Notes: generated from the letters alone by a model not told the origin. 64,000 bases of DNA from Croceitalea rosinachiae (GCF_031846445.1 NZ_JAVRHR010000002.1:124001-188000); one strand, 5' to 3'. Shown: positions 53,776-61,923, counted from the first letter of the stretch. Made by a program: numbers and translations.

Positions 53776-53843
53776 CAAAGTTGAAATTAATAGAACTGTA
53801 TATGAAGGACTTACATCACTACTTTAGAGTGATATATATCACA
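53776..53843 (-). promoter_or_regulatory. CRP-like box and -7 element of the DoxX operon
   Basis: AGTGA-TATATA-TCACA at 53828-53843 is a palindrome whose centre is 56 bp from that of the -7-like CAACTTTG (minus strand, 53776-53783). A TCAC half site is at 53816-53819, as in the other two promoters. Confidence 0.72.
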
Positions 53844-53926
53844 CAATTAGATGAAGATTTGGATTAAAAAACGGCTCGGGAAGAACCCAAACCGCTATTT
53901 CTCTTATATTGCATTGTACGCAGTGT

Positions 53927-54379
53927 TTAACCCTTCACTTTATAATTTCCAGCTTCAATTTGAAAAGTTTTCATTAAACGTGTCCATGTATTTATCTGGC
54001 CAATTGCTAAGGTTAAGATTACTATTTCTTTTTTTTCAAAATGCTTTTTAATGACCTCGTAGTCGTTGTCCGCTATTGGTTTTCCGTTTAGTTTTGTGAG
54101 TTTCTCGGCAAAGTGCAGAACGGCTCTTTCTTTGTTCGTAAAATAATTAGTCTCTTCCCAAACTATAAGTGAGGACAACCGCAAGTCAGTTTCTCCAAGG
54201 TGATTTAGCTCTTTGTAGTGCATATCAACGCAATAGGCACATCCATTGATTTGGGCAACCCTTAAACGCATCAATTCCAATAAATTAATATTGATTTCCG
54301 AATTGTTGATGTAATTTTCTAAATCAATCAATTTCCCCATCATTTCTTGAGGGATTTCTGTAAATGATATTCGTTCCAT
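53927..54379 (-). CDS. AhpD-like carboxymuconolactone decarboxylase-family protein, 150 aa
   Basis: The motif CAYCVDMH at residues 47-54 (C47, C50, H54) is the redox CxxC-xxxH of AhpD/CMD proteins, which act as peroxidase partners or disulfide reductases. The rest is the usual helical CMD fold with AVLHFAEKLT. It stands as a single-gene transcript just after the Crp/Fnr gene, with a CRP-like box in its promoter. It probably handles alkyl hydroperoxides or similar electrophiles. Confidence 0.92.
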   Translation of the reverse strand: MERISFTEIPQEMMGKLIDLENYINNSEININLLELMRLRVAQINGCAYCVDMHYKELNHLGETDLRLSSLIVWEETNYFTNKERAVLHFAEKLTKLNGKPIADNDYEVIKKHFEKKEIVILTLAIGQINTWTRLMKTFQIEAGNYKVKG

Positions 54380-54403
54380 TTCTATTTTATTTTAAATTCG
54401 GAA

Positions 54404-54471
54404 CAAAGTTGAGATGAATCAAATGCCTTTTTAAGGAGGGAAATCACTAATTTATAGTGATGTAAATCACA
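54404..54471 (-). promoter_or_regulatory. CRP-like box and -7 element of the AhpD-like gene
   Basis: AGTGA-TGTAAA-TCACA at 54456-54471, with its centre 56 bp from that of the -7-like CAACTTTG (minus strand, 54404-54411). A second half palindrome TCACTA-N5-TAGTGA (54444-54460) overlaps it. Confidence 0.72.
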
Positions 54472-54505
54472 TTTTTGAAAATTGAAATCGTAGAATTGAG
54501 GTGGT

Positions 54506-55069
54506 TCAGGAACCAAGCCTGCTCAATGTTTCTCTTGAAACGCCTAGATAAGAAGCTATCAATTTTTTGGGAACTCTTTGAAACAACTGAGGATATTGTT
54601 CCAGCAGTAAATCATAACGTTCTTTTGCTGAATTTTTTAAAAGGGAAAGAATTCTTTTTTGCAAAGCTATACGCCCAAACTTACTTTTCTTCGCCCAGAA
54701 TCGCTCCATTTTATGCATTTCGGCTGTAAGCTTATCCCTATTTTCAAAAGAGATATATAAGAATTCGCAGTCTTCTAAGCAATCAATATATATTTTCGAA
54801 GGGATTTGTTTTACAAAAGACTCATAATCTGTAATCCACCAATGTTCCATTGCAAAACGTAATATGTGTTCTTTACCATCATCATTAAGAAAGTAACTCT
54901 TAACACATCCCTTGGTAATCCAATATTCCTTTTTGACTACCTCTCCTTCTTGAACAATATATTGATGTTTACGCTTATTGACCGGCTCAAAATGACTCAG
55001 AACAAAATCAAATTCTTCGTCAGTTAAGTCAATTATTTCTTCTATATGTTGTCTTAAAAGGTGTTTCAT
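54506..55069 (-). CDS. Crp/Fnr-family regulator with CRP-type recognition helix, 187 aa
   Basis: An N-terminal cyclic-nucleotide-binding fold (with EYWITKGCVKSYFLNDDG) is followed by a winged helix. The recognition helix reads VSRETLSR: the Arg, Glu and Arg at the positions of R180, E181 and R185 of E. coli CRP, which contact GTGA half sites. This fits the TGTGA-N6-TCACA boxes at the three promoters next to it. The cAMP phosphate-binding signature is absent, so cAMP is probably not the ligand. It begins 20 bases after the AraC/TPR gene and may be co-transcribed with it. Confidence 0.9.
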   Translation of the reverse strand: MKHLLRQHIEEIIDLTDEEFDFVLSHFEPVNKRKHQYIVQEGEVVKKEYWITKGCVKSYFLNDDGKEHILRFAMEHWWITDYESFVKQIPSKIYIDCLEDCEFLYISFENRDKLTAEMHKMERFWAKKSKFGRIALQKRILSLLKNSAKERYDLLLEQYPQLFQRVPKKLIASYLGVSRETLSRLGS

Positions 55070-55089
55070 TATTAAAATAAATTATTTAA

Positions 55090-56877
55090 CTACTGATTTG
55101 CTTTTATCCACTGCTTGGGAGTCATTCCTGTCATCTTTTTAAAATACGTATTAAACACAGTCTTAGAATTAAAACCACTTTCATAAGCTAAGCCTAACAA
55201 AGTCAAATGATTATTCTTAGGTGATACTGCTATCTTTTGAAAATGCTCAAGGCGCTTTCCATTTACCATTTCTGTAAAATTAGTTTGGAGGTAATCATTG
55301 ATAAATTTTGATAAGCGATTAGGATGTATGACTAGTTCTTCAGCCAACGACCGAAGCGATAAATCTGCACGAAGAAACGCTTCTTCACGACTAAGAACTT
55401 GGTCTAAAGCACTTATAAGTTCATCAGATTCTTTTTGCGTAAAAGTTGGAAGTTCAATTGTTTTGTTTGCTTCAATATCAAAGGTTGATGGTTGAATACT
55501 TCCAAAAACAGCATTTTGTAGCTCTTTGAAAACTTTTGTATTTCTTAATGGCTCTAAAAATGGGTCGAATTGAAAGTTTATGATTTGCCCAATACGTTGT
55601 TCCACCATTTCTTTGAGACGTTCTAAAGCTATCTCTGTTTTTTGACAATGCACCAGATAATAGAAATCCCAATACACCATTAGATTTAGATTTTCTGATA
55701 GTAAACTTTTGTCATACTCAGGAACTTGGTTCTTATTCACGGAATTAAAAATGGCCTCAATAATCGTCACCAATTTATCATCTAGGAAAGATTTAGCATA
55801 ACTCAATGTTTCTTGTTTATCTCCAAGGAACAATAAGCAGGCTACTCTCAGGTGTCTACTTAAATCAAAACTGTTGTCGAGCTTCAAGGAACTTTTAAAA
55901 CATGAGAGCGCAGTTTGATAATCACCCTGCAAATAATGTAGGTTGCCTTTGGTATAATAATGATTTGGCGAAAGCGGATTGATTTTTAAAATCTGTTCTG
56001 TTTCCTCAGCTGCTTTTTCAAAAAAACCTGTTGCAGTTAGAAGTTCGGCAAGTCCTTCTCTTCCTTCTGAAAAATGTGGGTTTTCATTTAAACATAGTTG
56101 CAATTCCTGAAAACCTTTTTCAAATTGCCAATTCCCCCAAAAACTTATAGTTGCTTTACCAAAGTACCCAGTGTAAGAGTTGGGATTCATCTTCAACCCT
56201 TTATCAAGGTATAGATTGGCTTTTTCCAGGCCTTCTTTTCTATCGATATGCCCCCAACTTGCAATAATAGCATAACACCATCCAATAGATACAACTGGGT
56301 CAGCATAGGAACTATCAAAATCTGTTGCTTTTTCAAAAAATACTATAGCCCTTTCCATATTATCCAAGTTCCAAGTAAGCTGGTAATAGCGTCCTCTTAA
56401 ATACCATTGATACGAAGTAAGGTTTTCTGTTTGCACTTCTGCAAGAGAATCGTCAATCTCAATATGCCCAAAATTCTCACGAATTTTATCAGCAATCAAA
56501 AGACTTATTTCATCTTGTAGTGCAAAAACATCATCTAACTTTCGGTCAAATTTTTCAGACCACAATAAAAAACCGGTATCTGTTCGAGTTAATTGCGCTG
56601 AAATCCGAATACGCTCTTTGACAATGCGAATACTGCCTTCCACAGCATTAGTAACCCCAAGCTCGTTACCAATAATTCGAATATCTGTTGGTTTGTTTTT
56701 AAAGGCGAAAGAAGAAGTACGAGCGGTAACTTTTAAACCATCGATTTTGGTAAGTGCATTAATGATTTCTACTGTAATACCATCTGAAAAATAGTCATTG
56801 TTATGGTCTCCACTTAGATTCTTAAATGGTAATACTACCAAAGACTTTTCTGTTACTAATGCAGCTTGGTTGGACAA
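55090..56877 (-). CDS. TolB-like/TPR/AraC-type regulator, 595 aa
   Basis: Residues about 1-135 form a TolB-like N-terminal domain (VVLPFKNLSGDHNNDYFSDG, typical of CadC-like or cyclase-linked proteins). Residues 150-390 hold TPR-like helices (for example NPHFSEGREGLAELL, SPNHYYTKGNLHYLQGDYQTAL). The C-terminus (about 480-595) is an AraC helix-turn-helix (SLRSLAEELVIHPNRLSKFI, ...YESGFNSKTVFNTYFKKMTGMTPKQW). No membrane helix is seen. It is likely a cytoplasmic regulator. It is the last cargo gene before attR and could also regulate the island's other promoters. Confidence 0.85.
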   Translation of the reverse strand: MSNQAALVTEKSLVVLPFKNLSGDHNNDYFSDGITVEIINALTKIDGLKVTARTSSFAFKNKPTDIRIIGNELGVTNAVEGSIRIVKERIRISAQLTRTDTGFLLWSEKFDRKLDDVFALQDEISLLIADKIRENFGHIEIDDSLAEVQTENLTSYQWYLRGRYYQLTWNLDNMERAIVFFEKATDFDSSYADPVVSIGWCYAIIASWGHIDRKEGLEKANLYLDKGLKMNPNSYTGYFGKATISFWGNWQFEKGFQELQLCLNENPHFSEGREGLAELLTATGFFEKAAEETEQILKINPLSPNHYYTKGNLHYLQGDYQTALSCFKSSLKLDNSFDLSRHLRVACLLFLGDKQETLSYAKSFLDDKLVTIIEAIFNSVNKNQVPEYDKSLLSENLNLMVYWDFYYLVHCQKTEIALERLKEMVEQRIGQIINFQFDPFLEPLRNTKVFKELQNAVFGSIQPSTFDIEANKTIELPTFTQKESDELISALDQVLSREEAFLRADLSLRSLAEELVIHPNRLSKFINDYLQTNFTEMVNGKRLEHFQKIAVSPKNNHLTLLGLAYESGFNSKTVFNTYFKKMTGMTPKQWIKANQ

Positions 56878-57157
56878 ATTTCAAACAATTGATTTTTACT
56901 AAGATAAATAATGGATTAATATCTTGAAAGCCTAAAAATATTGAAGGCGCTTGGAAATGAAGAATTTAAAATACTAATTTAGCATAGAAATAACTATTTG
57001 ACAAGATTTAATTTCTACGATTAGTTTTATTAACTTTATGGGATAAAGAATTACATCATTTGTGTCTATTTGTCGTAGAAATTGCAAAGAGGTGTGCAGC
57101 TTTAAATTAGCAAGGTAAAATATTGAAAATCAAAATGATAGAGTTGTTTATTTAACT
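56878..57157. other. Non-coding right end of the island
   Basis: No gene is visible. A hairpin AGAGTT/AACTCT spans 57140-57159, directly before the attR core; it could help recombination or be a terminator for the left side. Confidence 0.4.
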
Positions 57158-57170
57158 CTGTCATCCCGAC
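57158..57170 (+). other. Right attachment site (attR) of the island
   Basis: CTGTCATCCCGAC, identical to 23111-23123, stands here without the rest of a tRNA. It marks the original downstream side of the tRNA-Pro 3' end. Confidence 0.75.
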
Positions 57171-57174
57171 TTAC

Positions 57175-57201
57175 AAAATCCGAACATTGTTCGGATTTTT
57201 T
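57175..57201 (+). terminator. Rho-independent terminator, displaced tRNA-Pro terminator
   Basis: AAAATCCGAAC and GTTCGGATTTT with a 3-base loop and T run follow attR by four bases. This is the position expected for the original tRNA terminator. Confidence 0.75.
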
Positions 57202-57247
57202 GTTCATAAGCTCTTATAGATTTTTGTAAGTTTTTGGTCAAAAAAAC

Positions 57248-57255
57248 TACTTTTG
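57248..57255 (+). promoter_or_regulatory. -7 promoter element of trxB
   Basis: TACTTTTG matches TAnnTTTG, with a TTTG about 21 bases upstream (57223-57226). It implies a leader of about 30 bases before the ATG at 57286. Confidence 0.55.
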
Positions 57256-57285
57256 TAAGTACACAATTAAGAGGATATTTTTATT

Positions 57286-58254
57286 ATGTCAGAACAAGTA
57301 GAGCGATTAAAAACATTGATTATTGGTTCAGGACCTGCAGGATATACTGCAGCAATTTACGCATCAAGAGCTGATTTAAAACCAGTGATGTATACGGGCA
57401 TGGAACCAGGTGGACAGCTAACAACAACAACCGAGGTAGATAATTTTCCAGGATACCCAGAGGGTATAGATGGCCCTACAATGATGGTTCAACTGCAGCA
57501 ACAGGCTGAACGTTTTGGTACGGAGGTTCGTATTGGTATGGTTACCGCTGTTGATTTTAACAATGAGGCTGGCGGAATTCACAAGGTTACTGTGGATGAT
57601 AATAAAGTTATTGAAGCAGAAAGTGTAATTATTTCTACGGGGGCTACAGCTAAATATTTGAACATTCCAAGTGAGCAACGTTTAAGAGGTGGTGGAGTTT
57701 CCGCCTGTGCGGTTTGCGATGGTTTTTTCTACAAAGGTCAAGATGTTGCGATTGTTGGTGCAGGGGATACCGCTGCTGAAGAAGCTTCTTATTTAGCCAA
57801 TATATGTAATAAAGTGACCATGTTAGTCCGTAAGGATCATATGCGGGCCTCAAAGGCGATGCAGCACCGTGTAAATAGTCTAGATAATATAGATGTTCGC
57901 TATAATACCGAAGTAGATGAGGTTATTGGTGAACAGGTTGTTGAAGGTTTACGTATGGTCAATAACCAAACAGGTGAGAAAGAAGATATAGCAATTACCG
58001 GTTTATTTATAGCCATTGGCCACAAACCAAATACCGACATATTTAAGGGGCAATTAGATATGGATGATACTGGTTATATCATTACGGAAGGTAAATCAAC
58101 AAAGACTAATAAACCTGGGGTATTTGCAAGTGGAGATGTTCAAGATAAAGAATATCGCCAAGCGGTTACAGCTGCTGGTACTGGATGTATGGCCGCTTTA
58201 GATGCCGAACGTTATTTGGCAGCTGTAGAATCCAAGGAAGAGGTCTCGGTTTAA
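57286..58254 (+). CDS. trxB: Thioredoxin reductase TrxB, 322 aa
   Basis: It reduces thioredoxin with NADPH through FAD and a redox disulfide. GSGPAGYTAAIYA (residues 14-26) binds FAD, the active-site CAVC is at C141-C144, GAGDTAAEEA is the NADPH motif and GVFASGDVQD the second FAD motif. Length is standard. It is a backbone gene just outside attR, with its own promoter and a terminator after it. Confidence 0.97.
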   Translation: MSEQVERLKTLIIGSGPAGYTAAIYASRADLKPVMYTGMEPGGQLTTTTEVDNFPGYPEGIDGPTMMVQLQQQAERFGTEVRIGMVTAVDFNNEAGGIHKVTVDDNKVIEAESVIISTGATAKYLNIPSEQRLRGGGVSACAVCDGFFYKGQDVAIVGAGDTAAEEASYLANICNKVTMLVRKDHMRASKAMQHRVNSLDNIDVRYNTEVDEVIGEQVVEGLRMVNNQTGEKEDIAITGLFIAIGHKPNTDIFKGQLDMDDTGYIITEGKSTKTNKPGVFASGDVQDKEYRQAVTAAGTGCMAALDAERYLAAVESKEEVSV

Positions 58255-58284
58255 TTAATAATAAAATAGATAACTTAAACTAAT

Positions 58285-58321
58285 AAAAAACACTGCATTT
58301 TTGGTAATGCAGCGTTTTTTT
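58285..58321 (+). terminator. Rho-independent terminator after trxB
   Basis: AAAAAACaCTGCATT pairs with AATGCAGcGTTTTTT around a short loop (one mismatch) and ends in T residues, 30 bases after the stop. On the other strand it could also end the convergent secreted-protein gene. Confidence 0.75.
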
Positions 58322-58336
58322 GACGTTTTTTGATTG

Positions 58337-58786
58337 CTAATTCAAACGCTTATAATTTTCTGAGAAAGTTCGGTTTCCTTCTTCATCTAAATTAATCTGG
58401 CTATACTTATCATTTTGTAGATCTAGTTCAAAGATGAACTCCGTAAGGGTGTCTAAAGCTTTCATCATCTCATCATCACCATAAATAATGGTTTCATGTA
58501 ATTCATCATCAGTGATATAGTATGAACCATAACCAAATCTACCTTTTGGTTCATTTGGTACATAACGAGACCACATGACTCTGCCGTTATAATACATTTT
58601 TACTTGGCGATAGCCTTCTGATTTTGGTTCTGTGCTTGATATATTAATGCCGTCATCGTAATGGTGAAAACTTTCAAGTTCCCATGTTCCTTCAATTGAA
58701 TGATAGTTTTCGGGTTTAGATGAAGTAAGTATTGCGGCAAACATCAATACAAACATCAACGAAACCAATGTCAGAAATTTTTTCAT
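58337..58786 (-). CDS. Secreted lipocalin-like protein, 149 aa
   Basis: A signal segment (about residues 3-20) is followed by IEGTWELESFHHYDDG and GYRQVKMYYNGRVMWSRYVP, a pattern of small secreted lipocalin-like (DUF4488-type) proteins in Bacteroidota. It is likely periplasmic and binds a small ligand. It has its own promoter region of 140 bases and converges on trxB. Confidence 0.65.
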   Translation of the reverse strand: MKKFLTLVSLMFVLMFAAILTSSKPENYHSIEGTWELESFHHYDDGINISSTEPKSEGYRQVKMYYNGRVMWSRYVPNEPKGRFGYGSYYITDDELHETIIYGDDEMMKALDTLTEFIFELDLQNDKYSQINLDEEGNRTFSENYKRLN

Positions 58787-58928
58787 GGCCCAATGTTTTA
58801 GTGAAGTGTTTAATTCTTCATTTAAGGTACGAAAAAATGTTAAATACTTAATTGTTTGGTTAAAAAATTATTGTATTCAAAACTGAATGCCATTTTAAAT
58901 CTTTATGTGATTATGTGAAGGGATTAAT

Positions 58929-59651
58929 TTAGTATTTACGAACACTGCCTGAAACGGATTTCTTTTTGGTAACATTTGCGTCTCCGGAATATGAGATATC
59001 TGCTCCACTACTGGCATCAGCTGTTAGAGATTCTGAAACATTAACCGAAATGTCCGCCCCACTACTAGCATCTGCATTGCAGCGTTTTGCTTCCAATCCT
59101 CGTGCCTTTATATCTGAGCCACTGCTCGCATCTGCATACAGCACATCTGTACGGCCGGAAACTTTTATATCCGCTCCGCTACTTGATTCAGCAACAACTT
59201 CATTGGCATTTACTTGAACTTCGATGTCTGAACCACTACTCGCATCTAACTCTATTTTATCCGATTTAATCACATTTTGGGCGATTAGATCTGCACCACT
59301 AGAACTTTGCAAAGTGGTAACATCAGGAAGGGTTACATAAATATTTTTTGTGGCTCTCCCAATATTTTCAATGGCATGAATTTTAAGTCGGCCATCTCTA
59401 ATATCAGTTCCGATAAGGTCGATGATGTTCTCATCTGCCTCTACTAAAATTTTGAATTTGTTTCCTTGAGTTACAAAAACATCAAGCCCTTCAGATGCAT
59501 AAACTGCTGTAAAGTCTTCCGAGACACTGCGAGATTCTTCAACTACTTCTCCGTTTCCTCTTTTTCCATCGCCAAAGTTGATATCAAAGGCGCATGAGGT
59601 CATAAATAATGCTAATAATGCGGCTATTGCCATTCGTGCTAGTGTTGTCAT
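58929..59651 (-). CDS. GIN-domain (DUF2807) adhesin-like lipoprotein, 240 aa
   Basis: The signal ends in LFMTSCAFD (lipoprotein Cys20). The mature part carries the head-GIN domain: the repeated motif SSGADI or SSGSDI recurs about seven times between residues 120 and 230, as in a right-handed beta-helix with one turn per repeat. Such proteins in Bacteroidota often follow a PspC-domain gene, as here (99-base gap). Envelope stress or surface adhesion is the likely setting, but the function is not established. Confidence 0.85.
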   Translation of the reverse strand: MTTLARMAIAALLALFMTSCAFDINFGDGKRGNGEVVEESRSVSEDFTAVYASEGLDVFVTQGNKFKILVEADENIIDLIGTDIRDGRLKIHAIENIGRATKNIYVTLPDVTTLQSSSGADLIAQNVIKSDKIELDASSGSDIEVQVNANEVVAESSSGADIKVSGRTDVLYADASSGSDIKARGLEAKRCNADASSGADISVNVSESLTADASSGADISYSGDANVTKKKSVSGSVRKY

Positions 59652-59750
59652 GATTGTTGTTTTTAATGATTGATTAAAATTCGTGTTTATGATTGTTTTC
59701 TTCTATTAATCATTTCCCAATTGTTAAGAATTAGGACTGAACTGTAAGTT

Positions 59751-61544
59751 TTAGTTATCATCCTCAGTTTTAATTTCTACACCATCCTCATCTATTTTCA
59801 TTTTAAAAGAATCGTTTCTGTCCTTTACATCGATATCTATTCCGTCCTCGTTAATAATAATTTTTCCTTGTTCATCTCTATCGTTGATTTTGATATCAAT
59901 ACCATCTTCATTGATTATAATTTTTCCGTCTCCATCATCATCACTACCTCCATAAGAATCAATAGGGCAATTCTGACATTTTAATTCGCCATCACTGCCC
60001 ATGACCCATAAGTAATCAACTATATCGCTTCGGTAGTAATCACGGTCATTTCTGGTGCTTCTACCAACATGACCACTAACATATTCTCCAAAAGAAATTA
60101 CTTTGCCTTCAGGAATCAGTATCGTAGTTCTTATTTCTTGTTGTCGTGCTTTGTTTTCCGAAACAGTTGTTAAATAATCGTCAAGTGTGATAACATTTCC
60201 ATCAACACTATATCCATAGTCAACCATTTTGGCACGTTCACGAGCCTTTTCAAAAGTAGGGCCATGACTATCTTTTCTGATGTTTAATCTAGCCATAGTG
60301 TCTTTTGATTTTTTGATGTCAAAACGCACGTCATCTGATACTAATACTGCATTATCATTCTCATCATAGGCAAGCATCATTCTTCCGAAGTGAACACGGT
60401 CCATAGTATGATCATAATCGCTACTGGTCATTTGAATGTGAATAGTATCATTATCTGTCATTGCCCATTCTTCTTTTACACTTATACTACCCACCGTAGC
60501 GAACTCTGCCGCTTGTTTAACGGTTAAGACTATCAAAACTCCTATGGTAACCAACCAAAGACCTAGCAATGAAAATTTGGCAATGTTACCAATGGATTTT
60601 AGGTTGTTGACAAGAATCTTTAAGCCTAAATACAGCAAGAAGAAAAACGGAATACCAATAGCAAAGAACAATAGAAGGGAAACTACCCATACCGGTGCGC
60701 CTGAGGTATTTACAATATCGTAAAAGTCAACTCCTGGTAAATGTACTGCATCAATAATGCCAACGGTAAAAAGCCCTATAAAAAGCCCTATTAAGGTTGA
60801 AGCACCAATGATAATCAATAAAATACCAATGAATTTACCAAAGATTTTGAACAGGAACATAATGATATCCCCTATGGTATCGAAAAAGGTCTTGGAGCCG
60901 CTTTTGACCTTGTCGCCCATTTTATCATAATCGACACTTTTTACTTTGTCGGCAACATCATCAAACCCCTCTTTGACTTTGCGTTCTATATTGCTGATGT
61001 TGATTGGCTTTCCCGTCATATCCAATTTCTGGGAAGTTGTCGTTGCTTCAGGTACTAATATCCAAAGTAGAATGTATGCTATGAATCCAAACCCGGTAAA
61101 AACACCTAATAACAAGAATATTAGACGAATCCAAAGGGCATCAAAACCTAAATAGTGTTCAAGCCCTGAGCATACACCACCAATATATTTTTGGTCGGTG
61201 TCACGATATAATTTTTTGACCATTGTGGTTGAAGTGGACTTGGTATACGAAGATTTTGGCTCGTCCTCAAAAATATCTTCGTCGACCATATAGTCTTCTG
61301 GTTGGCCCATTATATTTATTACGACATCGACTTCTTTTTGAGTAATTACTTGTCGCTCATTTTCCATTTTCTCAAGAAAAAGTTCGGCTACTCTAGCCTC
61401 AATATCTGCTATAATTTCGTCGCTTCCGGCGGTACCTGAAAATGACCTTTTAATCGATTCAAGATAACGTCTAAGCTTGTTATACGCCTCATCATCAATA
61501 TGAAAGAGGGTATTTGCTAAATTTATATTTACTGTCTTGTTCAT
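59751..61544 (-). CDS. PspC-domain membrane protein with C-terminal acidic domain, 597 aa
   Basis: A PspC domain lies near residues 108-165 (LYRDTDQKYIGGVCSGLEHY, then LWIRLIFLLLG). Several more hydrophobic helices (about 230-345) are followed by a beta-rich domain and an acidic C-terminus with three repeats of the IxxxEDGIDI type. PspC proteins belong to the phage-shock/envelope-stress response. It lies between PadR (10-base gap) and the GIN-domain gene, an order often seen in flavobacteria. Confidence 0.88.
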   Translation of the reverse strand: MNKTVNINLANTLFHIDDEAYNKLRRYLESIKRSFSGTAGSDEIIADIEARVAELFLEKMENERQVITQKEVDVVINIMGQPEDYMVDEDIFEDEPKSSYTKSTSTTMVKKLYRDTDQKYIGGVCSGLEHYLGFDALWIRLIFLLLGVFTGFGFIAYILLWILVPEATTTSQKLDMTGKPINISNIERKVKEGFDDVADKVKSVDYDKMGDKVKSGSKTFFDTIGDIIMFLFKIFGKFIGILLIIIGASTLIGLFIGLFTVGIIDAVHLPGVDFYDIVNTSGAPVWVVSLLLFFAIGIPFFFLLYLGLKILVNNLKSIGNIAKFSLLGLWLVTIGVLIVLTVKQAAEFATVGSISVKEEWAMTDNDTIHIQMTSSDYDHTMDRVHFGRMMLAYDENDNAVLVSDDVRFDIKKSKDTMARLNIRKDSHGPTFEKARERAKMVDYGYSVDGNVITLDDYLTTVSENKARQQEIRTTILIPEGKVISFGEYVSGHVGRSTRNDRDYYRSDIVDYLWVMGSDGELKCQNCPIDSYGGSDDDGDGKIIINEDGIDIKINDRDEQGKIIINEDGIDIDVKDRNDSFKMKIDEDGVEIKTEDDN

Positions 61545-61554
61545 TTTTTGATAC

Positions 61555-61884
61555 TTATTTTGTGTTGGTTACCAAGTTGACTGCATTTCTAAGTTCATCC
61601 CAGGTACCGTTGAGTTCTTTTAAAAACAATTGCCCTGTTTCGGTAAGTGCGTAATATTTGCGAGGCGGACCAGAGGTTGATTCTTCCCAACGATAATTGA
61701 GCAGCCCTGCATTTTTTAAACGGGTCAATAAAGGGTAAATAGTACCCTCGACCACTAGCATCTTAGCATCTTTTAAAGCTCCCAGAATTTCTGATGCATA
61801 TTTGTCTTTATCTCTTAAGATAGAAAGAATGCAATACTCTAGAACCCCTTTACGCATTTGTGCTTTTGTATTTTCTATATTCAT
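61555..61884 (-). CDS. PadR-family transcriptional regulator, 109 aa
   Basis: A winged helix-turn-helix with MRKGVLEYCILSILRDKDKYASEIL, EGTIYPLLTRLKNAGLL and GPPRKYYALTETGQ, the full PadR signature. It is the first gene of the PadR-PspC-GIN unit and probably represses its own operon in response to an envelope signal. Confidence 0.93.
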   Translation of the reverse strand: MNIENTKAQMRKGVLEYCILSILRDKDKYASEILGALKDAKMLVVEGTIYPLLTRLKNAGLLNYRWEESTSGPPRKYYALTETGQLFLKELNGTWDELRNAVNLVTNTK

Positions 61885-61923
61885 AATGTAAGGATTCGTA
61901 TTAAATTAACTGTTCGTTTCTTG

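Larger units (their letters stand above)
23111..57170. mobile_element. Genomic island integrated in the 3' end of tRNA-Pro, about 34 kb
   Basis: Its two ends carry the identical 13 bases CTGTCATCCCGAC: at 23111-23123 these form the tRNA 3' end and the following C, and at 57158-57170 they stand alone. A tyrosine recombinase is the first gene inside the tRNA end, followed by a BfmA/BtgA-like protein. NBU-type elements of Bacteroides integrate in tRNA 3' ends with similarly short cores. The sequence after the right copy is a terminator hairpin, as expected for the displaced tRNA downstream region. No relaxase, coupling protein or transfer gene was recognised, so it may depend on a helper or be immobile. 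Confidence 0.8.

Noticed and set aside
23124..57157. Defence island (restriction, CBASS, retron, CRISPR) inside the integrated element
   Set aside because: I looked for nucleases, methylase pairs, reverse transcriptase, effector pairs and repeats and found none. The cyclase is class III with a membrane part, not a CD-NTase.
57140..57170. A second tRNA gene at the right island end
   Set aside because: Only 13 bases of the tRNA 3' end are present. No anticodon or D arm can be folded from the preceding sequence, so it is an attachment-site copy.
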